This document shows, one piece after another, positions 1 to 12,779 of a stretch of DNA of 64,000 nt. The notes under the pieces are model-generated. The model was not told the origin of the DNA. It was given only the letters and a program-made list of their open reading frames with translations, and ran no database searches. Position numbers and translations under genes: made by a program. Each line of letters opens with the position of its first letter. The stretch's first letter is position 1. The stretch spans positions 2,785,242 through 2,849,241 of the forward strand of contig JAJEKV010000087.1 of NCBI GenBank assembly GCA_021234155.1. The letters run 5' to 3'. This DNA comes from Isoetes taiwanensis (lineage: Eukaryota > Streptophyta > Lycopodiopsida > Isoetales > Isoetaceae).

Positions 1-1850
1 ATTGCTTATATATCAAATATTAGCTCAAAATGCATTTCCTTGTAAAAGTTGTTGTATTTAAACTACAATTGCCTTCCGGAGACCATAATTGGTTCTGAGG
101 AGGCAGAAAGCAGTTTTGACCCGGTCATGTTTGAATAGCTCTATCTTTCTTCACAGACTTCGGATTGACATGTAGTTTTTTGTGTCTTTTTCTGTATCTC
201 ATGTAGAAAAATATCATGCTAATCAAAAAATTTGAAAAAATCTTTTTGTCAAAACAGTTTGACTTTATTTAAACATGAAACATTTGGTACTTAACCCCCC
301 TAAGTTTGTTAGAGCATAACTTACAAGAATGGAGGTGTATATAATTTTAGATATTTTTCTAGTAGAGCATGACTGCCGCATATGAACTCCGAGGAAGGGT
401 TCGAATAGATTTTGTGCCGTTGATTTTATACAAATTTTAAAGTGAACACTGCAAATGGACCATTTTTGGTCCATCATGGGACAACTCTAGTGTTAACATC
501 TACCATGCTTGGCTCACTTGTAGGTTCTATACATTGTTGTGCCATCTGTTGATATCGACGTTGTGCACGATATCTATCTTCATATCTTATTCTTTCTCTC
601 TCATCCCCATCGTTGATCTCTTGCGCTTTCTCTATTTCTTTGTCGAATTCTTTCTCTACGGTTCTCTATCACTCATTCCAATTCGTAGATCAACAACAAC
701 AAATATCTGCGATTCTATATACCGGATGATTTAATGCTAAAACGATAAAATAACTGACCTGGTTGAATCATCTGCAACCACTTTATCCTTATGCAAATGA
801 ATTATATGCAACGCTTCTTCAAAGTCAGAATATGTAAACTTAGAAAATGCACATCAAAATGTTAGATTCTTAGTAATCTACTATATGATTCAATTATATG
901 ATATTACATACAGATTATACATTATAGATATATATCAAACTCAAGTTTCTCTCATCTGCAAACATTAAGGGACATGGGTTTTTGTTCAATATCTTAAATT
1001 TTAAAAATTAACAATTGTTCAAAAGTGGTTTGTTCGGGCATGGCCTCCTCAAATAAAAACATTGTAGTTGATAAAAAACAAACCTATGCATTTTTCATTT
1101 TCTTTTCATTTTCATTTTTCATTTTATCAATGGTCCTTGGTTCAAATGCCGAGCTTTTTGTTAAAAGAGACGTTATCATAGATTTAGGAGTTAACTAGAG
1201 GTATATGGAAAAATTTGTAAGTATGTCATCATAGTTCATCACTATGCATATTTAATTTAGCATAGGATTCTTAGTGCACTCAAATTTTGCCTTCTAGCAT
1301 TTCAATAAACTATGAACGAATTGAATATGGATAGTGTACGTGACCATTAATATACATATATGTAACATTATGTACTATCATCCTATAGATTCATCTCTGC
1401 AAAACTCAATTCGACTAACCTAGCAAGTATAATCGTGTAAAAGTAGAGTCTAGAAAGCAGAAAAAGGAACAAAAAATGAGCACTGGAGTAGTAGGTTTGT
1501 AAAAGCTTCTGCAATGACCCTTTTTTTTGGGAAAAAAATTCCTTGTTGTTTGGCTTTTTTATTTTCTTCTATGGTTTCTGGTTGAAAATCGTCGATTTTT
1601 CAAGGGATGAATGGCAATTGTTGTTTTTGTTCCGTCTCGGGAGCTCACGTCCAGGTATTAGCATATTTGTGGTATTTATATGCTTGTGGGAGCTGTTACC
1701 ATGTTTATTATAATGCTAACGCCATATTCCTACTTGGACAGTTGATACCAACAGACACGTATTGTTATGAAAAGGTAGTGAAAAGCACGAATTGTTTGAG
1801 AAGGAATAAAGAGAAAAAAAGGGAAACTTGTATGAAACATAACGACAGAA
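1..1850. other. AT-rich intergenic DNA, no gene seen
   Basis: No open frame here has a recognisable domain, and the short frames present are what chance gives in AT-rich DNA. There is a low-complexity TTTTCATTTTC run near 1,081-1,130. I see no convincing element ends. Confidence 0.6.
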
Positions 1851-1952
1851 ACAAACTCCTATTTAGCATTTCGCTTGTGAAGATGGAACGACCTGTGACA
1901 AAAACAAACTCCTACTTTGCTTTTGATTGTGAAGATGAAACGACCTGTGACC
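1851..1952. repeat. 53-bp tandem duplication
   Basis: A block starting ACAAACTCCTA at 1,851 is repeated starting at 1,904 with a few substitutions. Both copies carry the string CGACCTGTGAC. The short plus-strand frame over it is not recognisable, so this looks like a local slippage or unequal-exchange duplication. Confidence 0.8.
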
Positions 1953-2702
1953 ATGCACGGTGACCTTAGAAGAAACAGCACAGGCAGAACAGCCAAGGCA
2001 CGACACATGCAAAACAACGACAACGCACAATTCAAGGAGCCAGCCAGATAGCTCATCCAGTTCATTTTTGGAATTGTCTCCCATAGAAATGTTTGCAGGG
2101 AGGAGCCGATTTGATCCCTGGGCAGATGTTTGCAAATATAAAAGGGCGAAGGGAGAAGATAAACGGAGATTGAAATTTGGTTTATCTGTGAAATAAGGAT
2201 CAAAAGCTTATGGTCTCTATCATCTAAACGCATTAGCGGATGGGTCGATGGTTTGAGAGTCGACACATGTGGAATAGTCGAATAAAAATTTTCAGGAACT
2301 CCGGATGAAGAGTCGATCATCAATAAATCATGGGAAATCATCCATTTGAATAAAGGGAAGGAAATATCCAACTAGAGAAGAAGAGAAATACCTGTCTTTT
2401 GTCTTTTGTCGCTCAATCAAAGGCAGAGCACAGCAGTCCCCCAGGGCAGTCCCCAATATAGAGCTCAATCAGAAGGAAGGCAGGATTTAAAGGAAAACTT
2501 AAATTTAGACGACGGAGGTATTTGCCCTAAATCCTTATGATACTTGCCTTATGATATGGTTGCATCACGAGGCAATTCTTAGTTCCTTGCCTTGAAAGGA
2601 AATGATACGCAATGTTAGAAACGGAATCAGAATCACCAAAATTTGCCAAATGTCGCTCATGTAGGCAAGGAATAAAAGAATCGAATCTTCCTACAATCAT
2701 TA

Positions 2703-3575
2703 TATATGTTTAGAAACCTATTCCAAGCCTTGGAATCTGTAAAAGTTTTGTTAGATCTTCTAATACCTTGTGGAAATTGATAAGCTAGACAATATTGGAA
2801 GCAGATATAGAGTGGGTTTTGAGGGATCTAGTGCAAAGGTAATTTATGTTGATAAAGGTCAAAAATTTGTGTAGGAGAGTCGAAGAAATTGCTTGCCAAT
2901 GAGGGTTGAACCATTGTCTGTCGTTGCTAATCTTTGCACCATTTGAAGTTGAGGATATATTTTGAACAAAATAAATTGTGGACGTTGATCTGGCGTAAGT
3001 CAAGGAATATTCACCACATTAATGGTCATAAATGATATACACATTCAAAACAAACAATTGTATGCACATTCATCTGGAAATTGTATGCATTTTTGCTTCT
3101 TTGAATGGTATTGTATAAATGCATGAAAAACGATTCTGTAAGTCAATGCCACACTATCAGGAGTTTTACACGGTCTTGAATCACATGGAATTTATTTTTC
3201 GTGTGATTACAATACCTCCTTTTTGGATTAAACATCACATTTGAAATATTTTTGTTTGTGCCCGATTATCCCTAAATCTATTCCAAACCTTGGAATCTTG
3301 TAAAAAGTTTTGTTAAAGCTTGTAATAGCTTGTGAAATTGGCAAGAGTTTATTCCTAGACAATATTAAAAACCATTGTGTTTCGTTGTTAATCTTTGCAC
3401 CATCGGAAGTTGCGGATATATTTTGAACGAAACAAATTGTGGGCATTGATCTGGCATAAGTCAGGGAATATTCACCACATCAATGGTCAAAAATAAAGTA
3501 TGCAAATAGACCCATATACACATTCAAAACAAACAATTGCATGCACATTCATGTGGAAAATGTATGCATTTTCTC
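2703..3575. repeat. Diverged direct repeat, two copies about 450-560 bp apart
   Basis: Copy one (about 2,703-3,110) and copy two (about 3,275-3,575) share long collinear stretches, including CTTGGAATC followed by AAAAGTTTTGTTA, AATCTTTGCACCAT, GATATATTTTGAAC and GAATATTCACCACAT. They differ by scattered substitutions and indels, so the duplication is old. I see no coding potential and no LTR-type ends, so the repeat family is unknown. Confidence 0.7.
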
Positions 3576-3646
3576 TTTTTTGAATATAAAAATGCATGTA
3601 TTTTTTATGTAGCCCTTATACTTCATGGATCTATTTGCATACTTTA
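3494..3646. repeat. Short inverted repeat (20-bp arms)
   Basis: The arm at 3,494-3,513 (TAAAGTATGCAAATAGACCC) matches the reverse complement of 3,627-3,646 at 19 of 20 positions. About 113 bases lie between them, with several TGCATG-like words. It could form a hairpin or be the end pair of a tiny MITE relic, but no target duplication is visible. Confidence 0.5.
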
Positions 3647-3649
3647 TGG

Positions 3650-4549
3650 TCTACTTGCATTTTTTAATTGGAACCTTTGATGTGGAGAATATTCTATGTT
3701 ATATTCCAAATCAATGAAAAAAAACATTCCTCTATCAATGATGCAAAACGAACAACGTACAAAACCATCGTAGCAAAAACAAGAGAAAAAAGAAAGGGAA
3801 AGAAAGAAACACAAGCAATGGTGCAAACATCCGAAAGAATTAGGGAAACCTAATGATGCAACTGCAAGCCATCCCTGGCTATGCTCTCCAGTTACAGATT
3901 CTGTACTCAACCGGCTATGGCAATGGGCTCGCCATAAAGCTGAGTCAACTGCATCTTCTGCACAAGAAATTTGACGCACAAATCCAGGCCATAACCAAAA
4001 TTTACCATGATTGGAGGATGGTACACTCTGCTTCGGGGATGCCAAGCTGCTAATAGACAATAAGAAAAAAAAAAGGGGGGAGGCATGCCGCCATTGATCC
4101 TATACTACCATCTTGGACATGCAATCTGTATCACTAAACTGCATCAACCCTGCTCTATTTTACATGAAGATAGAGCAAAGAAATCATATTTGCAACTCTA
4201 GTCAATTCTATTTGCAGACCATTGCAAAAAAGAGCTCCCAACATTTGACTAAAAAGCGCTTGCCATTTGGTGCTACAATAGATATTTCAGGCTTATCACA
4301 ATCAATCATCGCTTTAGCTGGCTTAAAAAATTAAAAGCCAATTATGAGGCCATACTTGACAATGTCTATAACCTCGGTGCACATCACTTTGCTCTACTTA
4401 AAGTGATGTCGAAATTGACTCTCATTCGTTTAGTGCTGCAAATTGCTCTGCTTTTGCCTAGGCTTAGGCTTAAGAATCTTAGATTTAAGCGGGAAAATCT
4501 TTTCTTAGGGTCTTTTTGCTTGGGCATCTTGGTCTTTTTTTCACTATAC
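3650..4549. other. No identifiable gene
   Basis: A minus-strand frame of 138 codons (3,644-4,060) and short plus-strand frames are present, but none has a motif I recognise. They overlap each other on opposite strands, so I treat them as chance. Confidence 0.5.
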
Positions 4550-4707
4550 TGTAACGGGCCCATGGTAGACCGCTCGAGTATTCGAACCTTGAATGTGCCT
4601 ATGGGGCGTTCCCGAGACACCGACATAAATGGGTAGAAGCGACTACTCATAAACGTCTAGACGGTTTTGCCCAGTTGGTTAAGGGCATGTCGGTTAGGAA
4701 CGTTACA
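4550..4707. repeat. Possible small solo LTR (158 bp)
   Basis: The segment starts TGTAACG and ends CGTTACA, a perfect 7-base inverted pair of the TG...CA type that bounds LTRs. It is more GC-rich than its surroundings. It contains GCCCAGTTGGTTAAGGGC, which resembles a tRNA D-arm, so a SINE fragment is the alternative. No flanking target-site duplication is evident. Confidence 0.3.
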
Positions 4708-6560
4708 GTTGATTTTAAGACTAAGCAATGATCTGGTCCCCATATTTTGAGGCTATGTCAGTAATTGCTATTTTGGACCCGTTACAATGAATATTTTCAA
4801 TGGGTTTCTTTTGTCTTGCCATTTTCAGTCTCAAAGAAATGAAGCCCAACTTCAAAGCTTTCTTATTTAAATGTATGCTTCCATAGTTGCTATTGTATCT
4901 TTGGTTTTGAAAAGAGTGTGACATGCTTGCACAAGTCTGCTCTTGAAGGTTAGCTTTCACACATATGAGCACAAGCTGGAGTTTTTCAATAATATTGAGT
5001 ACAACTTTTAACTTTCATTAATCCAAGTTTTTGAATAAACATTGTTGTAGATTCTTCTTATGTGATCTCATTCCTAGTGTAAAATATGTGCAGCCTTCTC
5101 CAATCATTTTTCGCTGGATAATTTCCCTATTGTGTAACCTTTCCCTTCATTCTGCACTAGCTCCATTCTTCTCAGAACAAAGCAATAAAACTAAAACATA
5201 GTAGGACATGGAGTTAACAAAGTGTTGTCACACGATAGAGCCCTCATAAATGAGATTGAGAATATAGAGAAAACAACAAAAAGTATATGGCTATATGTTG
5301 CCATTGAAAGCCCATGCTTGGGTCCAGAGACAATGTAAACACATAAATGTTTTAGAGGCAGTGCTCAAAGGAATTGGATAATATGCAAATACAAAAGAGT
5401 GCATGTATTGGTTCCTCCTGTCATATAATTGAAATATGCTTTCTTGACATTGATAAACGCAACAACTTTCTTGATGAACATGTTCTACAACTAATGTAGT
5501 ATGCAGCAAAACGTTTTGTGAGGGTATTAAAACCAATAACTCAGCAGACACTTGAAATATATTCTCTCACATACACTTGGCCAGATTTCTACAAAGCAAA
5601 TTCTATTTTATGAAATAACAATTGAGTATTTGTTTCACCAGATTTAAAGTTTCAAAGTAAAAATGTTATATTTTGTCTTAAAGATTTCAAATCCTTATAA
5701 GTTAAACAGATTAATCCTTAATGCATGAGAAGTAATCTGCAAATATATGACTGACAAACCACACAATTGTAAGGGCACAATAGAATAATATACAGGTGAT
5801 AAACAAGGTATCAGTCATCTTACTATTAAGCACCCCTGTCTCTGTAGCAGACATGGAACGTCAAGAACAATATATAGGCCAACTGAGTGAGTTTATCTTT
5901 GTTGTACAAGTAAAAAGGCACTGTAAAATTCAATGCATGGCAAACTGTGGAATAATTCAGTTGTTACCTTGTCATTGTCTCCTATGAACTACATTGTTTC
6001 TTTGTTTGTCGAAATCTCAAATGCATGAGGTCTGTTCAAAACATCTTCTGCTCCTTTCACAGTTGACATGTGCTCGCGAGGACAATTCCTGTCGTCATTG
6101 AATGTTGAATATCATGTAACAAAGCAAAGCCTCGTGTGTTCGAAATATTAAATCCTCCAACTGACAATGTCAAAATGCGAATATTAGCAAGTTAATCCAC
6201 ATAAAGAAGCAACACGTAAAACACCTGGCCTTAACACTCAACATAACTGCATATATTAGATCTTTTGTGGATCATCTTAACGTGCTCCGTGCATAAGAAC
6301 ATGCTTTAGAGCCTTAAACAATAAAATTTAACATGAAGCAAACAACAAAACAACCCACTTAACTACTAATCTTGCCTGAAAAATAAATGGCATCCAAGTA
6401 AGGAGCCAACCCGAGATCCCTGACCTTCACATGTCGCATTAAAAGATATTTTTGCAAAGCGGTAATGCCAATGCACTTACTAATCGAAGGTTCTCCCACT
6501 TCTTCAACCTCTACTTCAATAGAATCGAGTTAAATGGAATGTATGAAAACACGGCCCGAT
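4708..6560. other. AT-rich intergenic DNA, nothing recognised
   Basis: All frames are short and unrecognisable on both strands. I see no repeats of note, RNA gene or element terminus in this stretch. Confidence 0.5.
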
Positions 6561-6570
6561 CGGCCCGAGA

Positions 6571-7040
6571 CTCACTAAGTGGCACGCACGCAAATGAATC
6601 ATCTTAGGGAATCTCAAGCGGGAGATATTCTAAGCAAAACATCGCGATGGATGACGAGAGGCATTTGTTGATGCACAGCAGGAGCATTCTAGCCAGTCGG
6701 CGCCGACCCACTAAGTAGCCTGCCTGCAAATGAATTATCATAGTAAATTCTAATCAGCAAACATTCTAAGCAGCATTTGCAGAGGCATTTGCTCATGGAG
6801 AGGCATTCTGATCCACTAAGTGGCATGCCTAGATAGAGGCATTCTAAGCAGAGACATTCTATGCAGCATTTGCTGATGATAGGCAGAGGCATTTGCTGAT
6901 GAATAGACATTTACATTCTAAACCAGTCGGCGCCGACCATTTCAGATGCATAAGATGCATATTTTGTTTTAAAACAAAACTCACCCTCAAGAATGCAATC
7001 GCCCCACAGGCTAGTCGGCGCTGACTCAGTTCGAAGATGT
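6571..7040. repeat. Degenerate repeat cluster with 12-bp GC palindromes
   Basis: CACTAAGTGGC-like words recur near 6,571, 6,708 and 6,817. Each is followed by related text with AGGCATTCTAAGCAG and GCATTTGCTGATG. The perfect palindrome GTCGGCGCCGAC occurs at 6,696-6,707 and 6,926-6,937, and a one-base variant lies at 7,014-7,025. The spacing is irregular, so this is a decayed minisatellite or a shuffled element end and not a clean array. No protein motif is present. Confidence 0.7.
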
Positions 7041-7044
7041 AACT

Positions 7045-9540
7045 CAACTCACCCTTTACGATGCAAGTCACCCTTTACGATGCAATTGCCATCTGGCCAT
7101 CCAGACCTTGTCTCCAGCATAGCATCTGTTCGACCAAATTCAACTAGGTTCTGTTCGACAAAAATCTTTTGTTTTAACAAAACCAAAAAAATATTCCATA
7201 ATGTTCTAGAAACCAAAATATTCCGTAATGTCCTAGGGTAGGGAATTTCCGTAATGTCTTTTCTTGTTTGTCTAGTCTACTATAACAAATCATACATAAA
7301 TAATTTCATTAGCAATGGAGATCCAATGCATCCAATGGATCCATACGCAATAGTGTAATATATTGGTTTCGTTGGGACATGAAAGTTTTTTTTTTATCTG
7401 CTTTTCAAAAGTGTTTCTTATTTTATTTTTGAAATATGGTCTAATGATGAATTTTCATGTTAATCAATATAGACCAATATATGATGACTTCTAGACATTA
7501 ACATAAAAAGCACATTCTAATATTGAGAGGCTTTTAAATATTAGATGGTAAATTTTAACGGGTATGTTATTTGGATGTTCACCTTATCTCGTCTTATGTT
7601 TTAAAAGACTTGGAGAAGTTTACTTTTGCCTATGGAGAGTCTCGTCATTATGAGGGTTAGGGAAGGGATCAACAAATGACAATGCCTTTTCTAAATGGGA
7701 TATGGGAGCTTGAGTGTCTTTCCTTGAATTCTCTTTAGGCAGTCTATGTGTTGTTCAAAATGGCTATGGTCCAAAATTTCTTAGTAACGTATTGGAGGAA
7801 TCTAGGAATGAAGAAGGCAACCATTGTTACAAGATTGAAGAATGTTTTAGGAAACAATGTCATGATGTATGGTCGGCTTGTTATTCGACTTCTAGAGTGA
7901 TAAAGATGGACTCGAATTCATCTTCTTCTAGTTCTATGAGAGGTTGCAACTCAACTTTTACATAAATGTCATTGCAAAATGGTAACAACAAGCGGAAAAA
8001 AATCGAGAAAGTAAAGGAGTCTAAAAATGTCACTTGCATCTCCATTCTTTATATACGGGCTGAATGCATTTAGCTTGCCTATGCCATATTCTTCTTGTAG
8101 ATGGTCCAAAGGATGATGGATATTTATGCATTGGCAGAATAGAGCTGAATCTCTAGATCCTCAAGGTTTGTTAGTGACTATCTCATAGTTGTTTGATAAG
8201 GCCTGAAGATTAGCTGAGCTCGTGTACCAACTATTGCATCTTTGATATAAGTGGCTTTTAGATCTAACAACTCCTATTGTGTGGTGGTTGGAATGACAAT
8301 CCACATGTACACAGACACATAATGCTCATGTCAACTCCAAACAAGATGTCGTTGCATGGGGGGTTGGTACTCGAGAGTGGATTGCCAGAAGAAGACTAGA
8401 TAATATGTATACATGCATTGATATAAGGTCCCAAATCTTGTAGAAGTTTTTCATCGATGAAGTAACGTGTTTAATTATAGACCCTTTTGCAAGGCTTATA
8501 ATGCCTTGCTTTCTAATATTAAACACTAATATTCAAATATCTAGCAATGGCTTGGGGCGGGCAACATATAATTACAAGCTCCACTTTAACTGTATGACCC
8601 AATGTATTTATCTATTAAAATATATTCATGGCATTATAGTGTCTTACTGAGCATCTTCAGAAATGCCACCCCAAAGCATTGGCTACTCGGAATCATCTAA
8701 CTTCCAACTCATAAGTGAGAATGATTTGAGTCTAACAAGGCTACTGAGAAGAAGCTCTCTTTATATGATGCAAGTTTATTTGATTTGACAAGGACATTAC
8801 TTCGCAAAACATATTTAGAACATAATTTTGTAGGGACAGATCTTGGCATCTCAACCTTATTTTCAAGGCTGCAGGGTAGGTTTAATAGTGGTATAAAGCT
8901 TTCTGAAATGAGCTCCATTATCAACAAAGAAACATTTAGACACGGCATGCCCATGCATGGAACAGGTACATGAGGCAATAATCTAACGAAATTAAAAGGA
9001 AAAAATCTAGAAGTCAGCAATATTTAGAGTGAGAAAGGAGCACATCGACCAGATAAAGATGTGATTAACATACCACATGTTGCTAAAGATGATCTTGTTG
9101 TGAGAAACTTGTTTGGTAGTAGAGAAATACTTGTAAGAGAAATAGAAGTTGCAAATACTAATTGTGCTTTCTAAAGAACAACAACATGTAGTAAAGTTAG
9201 GTGTCAAGGGAGAATAAGCATGAACATAGAAAGAATGTGACAAGCTTATCAACAAAGGTCTTTCATCCGCAGTTGCACTCTCGTTCTATGGTGTCAGGTC
9301 ATTTATAATAGGTAGTCGCGAGCAATTCTTCTGGTTTTATGTAGATAGCTTGAAGTGCATATGGTATTTGCATGCTTTCTTAAATGAGCTTCCTCCACCC
9401 AAAGACATGTCCTTTGGCCTTATCAACTAATTTATTCACTTCAGAAAAACTGATATAGTAGTATTGCTTCATGGGGCTTCATGGATAAACCATTTAGAAA
9501 AGGCAATCTTCTTGATAAACTCTTGATACAAGTGTGATTT
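7045..9540. other. Intergenic DNA, no gene recognised
   Basis: The longest frames (for example 7,714-7,965 plus and 8,709-9,020 minus) have no motif I can name and lack any supporting context. The 8.7-9.0 kb frames overlap on opposite strands. Confidence 0.5.
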
Positions 9541-9545
9541 ACTTT

Positions 9546-9925
9546 TCAATTGATGGAAAAAAGACCAAAGTGCCCATGCAAAAAGACCCTATATAAATTT
9601 ACACTCGATTTAAGCAATGCTGCCATTCTTGGGGATGCGAAGTTGTGGGAGCTTCCCGTAACTATTAGTACTAGATAGGACTTATCCTTTATAATGCCTT
9701 CAACAGAGATAACAGTGGTGGCTCCCACATTTTCAGTTTCTATGGCTGAATCTTATAATGCCTTCAACAGAGATAACAGTGGTGGCTCCCACATTTTCAT
9801 CTTCAATGTAATCCTTGACTTTCTCCTCGCCATTAATTTCCATTGGTGACTCCCACTTTTGAAGTTCAGCTAGGGCTGCTTGCATTATAAAGGAGCACTC
9901 ATGAGTGCGCTGTAATCAATATGCC
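9546..9925 (-). pseudogene. Ty3/gypsy gag-pol fragment: retropepsin relic
   Basis: Read on the minus strand, the region gives a linker (…ALAELQKWESPMEIN…) and then a protease-like block, SYLVLIVTGSSHNFASPRMA. In plant Ty3/gypsy retropepsins this position reads L-I-D-(S/T)-G-S-S-H-N-F, where the Asp is the catalytic residue. Here the Asp is replaced by Val, so the enzyme would be dead. A direct duplication of about 48 bp (about 9,688-9,735 and 9,752-9,799) repeats the ENVGATTVISVEG segment just before the protease and breaks the frame. No reverse transcriptase or integrase follows at lower coordinates, so this is an isolated scrap. Confidence 0.6.
9688..9799. repeat. 48-bp direct duplication inside the gypsy relic
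   Basis: The text TTATAATGCCTTCAACAGAG, and the following GATAACAGTGGTGGCTCCCA, occur twice about 64 bases apart. The duplication is near-identical and therefore younger than the decay of the host element. Confidence 0.8.
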
Positions 9926-10088
9926 GGTGATACCTTTTTGTTCTTAGAAGCCTCGGAAGATAATCTCCTGAATGCGAAGCAGTTACTGGATTCTTTCTCT
10001 ATAGCATCAGGTTGTTTCTCAATTGGGGCAAATGTGCAGCTGTTTGGCCATTAGATGAGCCTCTTCCGACTCACGTTACTGCTTTAAC

Positions 10089-11201
10089 TTGGTCCATAGT
10101 GGGTGTTCATCGAAGTTGCTCGGCATTCCAATCAGGGTATGCACTTCATCCTCGAACATATGGGATGAGATCTTGCTCAGTTTAGACAAACATTTGAGAT
10201 GGTGGAAGGTTAATAAACTCTCCATGGCAGGAAGGATTATTGTAGTTAAGTCAGTGCTTAGCAGTACCTATATTTATGCTGCATCAGTGCTGTTGGCTCC
10301 TGAATCAAAGCTAACAGTGTTAACAAAAATGGTGCGAAATTTTATCTGGAGTGGAAATGAGAAAGGAGCAAATGTAGAAAGTGTTTGAGATCCAAAGCTC
10401 AAGGGGGACTAGGAATGCTTGACTTTAAGTTGCACAGTAAGATCCTAGTCTGCAAATTCATGTGGGAAATTCTCCAACAGGACTCAAAATCTCTGGGCCT
10501 TGAGCTTCTAAAACAATCACTAACTCACTGTACGCCTTGCGGAAAACCATTTCATAAAGCAGATCTGCCTTGGGCCCTCTTTTATAAATTGCGACCATAC
10601 GCAGGAGCTTCGTCATTTCTTAAAGGATTGTTAAAAGCTTGGGAGGTAGTAAAAGTTCTGTGGCGCCTGGATATCAAAAATTGTACCTCTGTGTCTATGC
10701 CTTTGTGGTGGCTGCAAATGAAAACCAATAGAGGCCGCGTGCCACTTTTCTCGGTGGTGAACAAAAGAACACAAAATAGATGGATTGGGGCAGGTTTATC
10801 TTGCATTGGAGATTGGTATCGAAGTGGGGTACAACGTTCCTGGGAGTCATTCCAAAGCAAGTTTAACTTGAGAACGCGTGATAAGCAAATTTGGAACATG
10901 GTACATGACAATATTCTGCCTTATGCGGTTCCACAAGTAGGTGCTTTCTGCTTTGCGAAAATCTTGATAAAAACATTTTGTTTCAAAAGCATACAAGGTC
11001 CTACATGTGAATGAATTGATAAGTCTCCCCTTTCAATGGGAGTTAACATTAGAAGATAACCATGTCACTCAAATATGGAAAGGGGTTTGGAGGAGCCACC
11101 TGCCACCAAAGGTATCCACACTGCTATGGCAAATTATTCACAAAGCAATCAGGGTAAATATATTAGTGAACTCTTCGTTTACAGGCAACGTCTTCTTATG
11201 A
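10089..11201 (+). pseudogene. LINE reverse transcriptase C-terminal region (broken)
   Basis: The translation begins with the end of a non-LTR reverse transcriptase: LGIPI, WDEILLSLDKHLRWWKVNKL, SMAGRIIVVKSVLSSTYIYA and then NFIWSGNEKG. This order is typical of plant L1-type ORF2 just before the zinc-binding tail. A stop near 10,388 is followed by a second frame (10,385-11,014: GGLGMLDFKLHSKILVCKFM…). A third frame (11,007-11,201) holds the zf-RVT-like block WKGVWRSHLPPKVSTLLWQ. Polymerase and endonuclease parts are absent upstream. It is a 5'-truncated, frameshifted relic. The left edge of the 18-kb duplication lies within it. Confidence 0.8.
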
Positions 11202-11229
11202 AATTCCTTCTATAAGTTTTTCATAAGCA

Positions 11230-12700
11230 AATCCACAGCATCCTTGATTATGACGAAGTGCGGCTTTAAATTTTAATTAGCATCTGCGCTCTTCAGTAAA
11301 TAAATCCATTAACACATGTAAGCTCCATGTAAACTCAATAAGAAATATCGCAGTAGAGGATGCTGAGAAAAATTTATTTGGCTGTGTCAGATTTGGCTGC
11401 AAACAGAATCTCAGTTCTTCTTTACTAAACTTTAAAAATTCTTGCACAAATTCTAACTTCATCCACACGTTCCTGAAGAAATAAAAAATTAATATCTATT
11501 CCATAAAAAACATGGCTTAGTTCAAGGAAGGAATTTCTTACTGGTTGGCTGGATGCATCTATTCTTCGCAAACTTCTAAATTAATTTACCTGAATTCTAG
11601 AATTCAATATTATGAGTCTATATCCCACAGTTCCTAAAGAAACTGGAACCTTGCTTTGATACCAATTTGATACGAAATGGGCAAACTCCAAGCTTTATCT
11701 GCAGAACAGTTGTCAAGAAATAAAAGAAACAAATGTAAATCCACCCCTTAAGGGCAAAGCTCAACACCCAACTGGGCTACCTTGAGCAAGAGAATCTCCA
11801 AGAATGACTGAATCTTGGATTAGGAAAGGCTTATGGGAAAACAGTTTAACATTAGAGGATTCTCCTCCAGCAACTTCTCAAATTCAAATCAAGAAGTAAG
11901 GATTTAGAGTAGAATAAGGTTTGGCTTTGGAACATCAACAAGGATTGAGAATTCCGCCCAATTCATCCAACCCTTAGAACATGGAGTTATGCCAGAATAT
12001 CAATAGCTTAATGAATTGGGATAAGAAATCAAAGAATCGATGAAGATATCTGAAGATGGTCTTGTTGGAGCTGGATTACAGAGTCGACAACCCTTAGCTC
12101 TGAGGTAACCCCTGAGGCGATTTTATACACTTGCATTCAGAAGAGCGAAGATAATAAGATCAAGTACTCTTCAATATTCCTAATGAAAAACTTTTGATGT
12201 CACATGGAAGAGTGAAGAGAATGTACAATGAAATCCTCACTTGACTCGAAACCCGTGGAGACCACGAACGGATTAGTGGAGTGAATTTGAGGTCAATTAC
12301 CTAAAAAGAATTAGAGACTTGCGTCATAGATGGAAAATAGGACATCCGCAAAAGAATGAATTACGAAACCATGATCACAAGGTGATTGAGGGAATGGTTT
12401 TTCGAAAGGACTAGATGGTAAAACCATGGTTATCTGGTTACCTAAGGAGTAGGTTTCAAAATACATATACTCCCATGATTCTTGGAGGCCAAGGATTTGA
12501 AGGGGGGAGGTATGTTATGAACATTGAATACCACATGGGGGCAAGATTGAAATAAAACTTTTCTTTGGTATGGAATTAACGTTGTTTATATTTGGGTTAT
12601 GTGGCAACCACCCGATCGTGTGGAAAAAAATCTAAGGAGAATCTGGCCAAATCGACCACCTGGCTAGTGTCATATTCTTCCAACATATCAAATAGTGCAG
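11230..12700. mobile_element. LTR-retrotransposon debris inserted between LINE parts
   Basis: Two retroelement signals lie here in opposite orientation. On the minus strand, 11,658-11,669 reads TGGTATCAAAGC, a primer binding site like that for initiator Met-tRNA. It is preceded by LTR-like sequence whose plus-strand start is TGATACGAAATGG, and GTATAAAATC near 12,125 is a possible promoter. On the plus strand, 12,470-12,511 translates as EAKDLKGGGML and then a stop, with the purine tract GAAGGGGGGAGGTA next to TGTTATGAAC. That resembles the end of a gypsy polyprotein, the PPT and the LTR start. LTR pairs could not be matched, so boundaries are unknown. Confidence 0.45.
11658..11669 (-). other. 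tRNA-iMet-type primer binding site
   Basis: The minus strand reads TGGTATCAAAGC, two differences at most from the usual TGGTATCAGAGC of plant LTR retrotransposons. The same site recurs in copy 2 near 29,711. Confidence 0.5.
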
Positions 12701-12779
12701 TATAAAGGATTTTGGAGGCTGGATGGGTTTTTTTTCCCCATAGGAAGCAAATGTTTTATTTCTTATGTGTTTGTTACAG

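Noticed and set aside
1859-2371. 170-codon minus-strand frame
   Set aside because: It covers the 53-bp tandem repeat and has no domain-like features.
3644-4060. 138-codon minus-strand frame
   Set aside because: No recognisable motif and several overlapping plus-strand frames; consistent with chance.
6410-6520. Second tRNA-like segment
   Set aside because: Some box-like words are present on the minus strand, but no proper B-box or arm fold is found.
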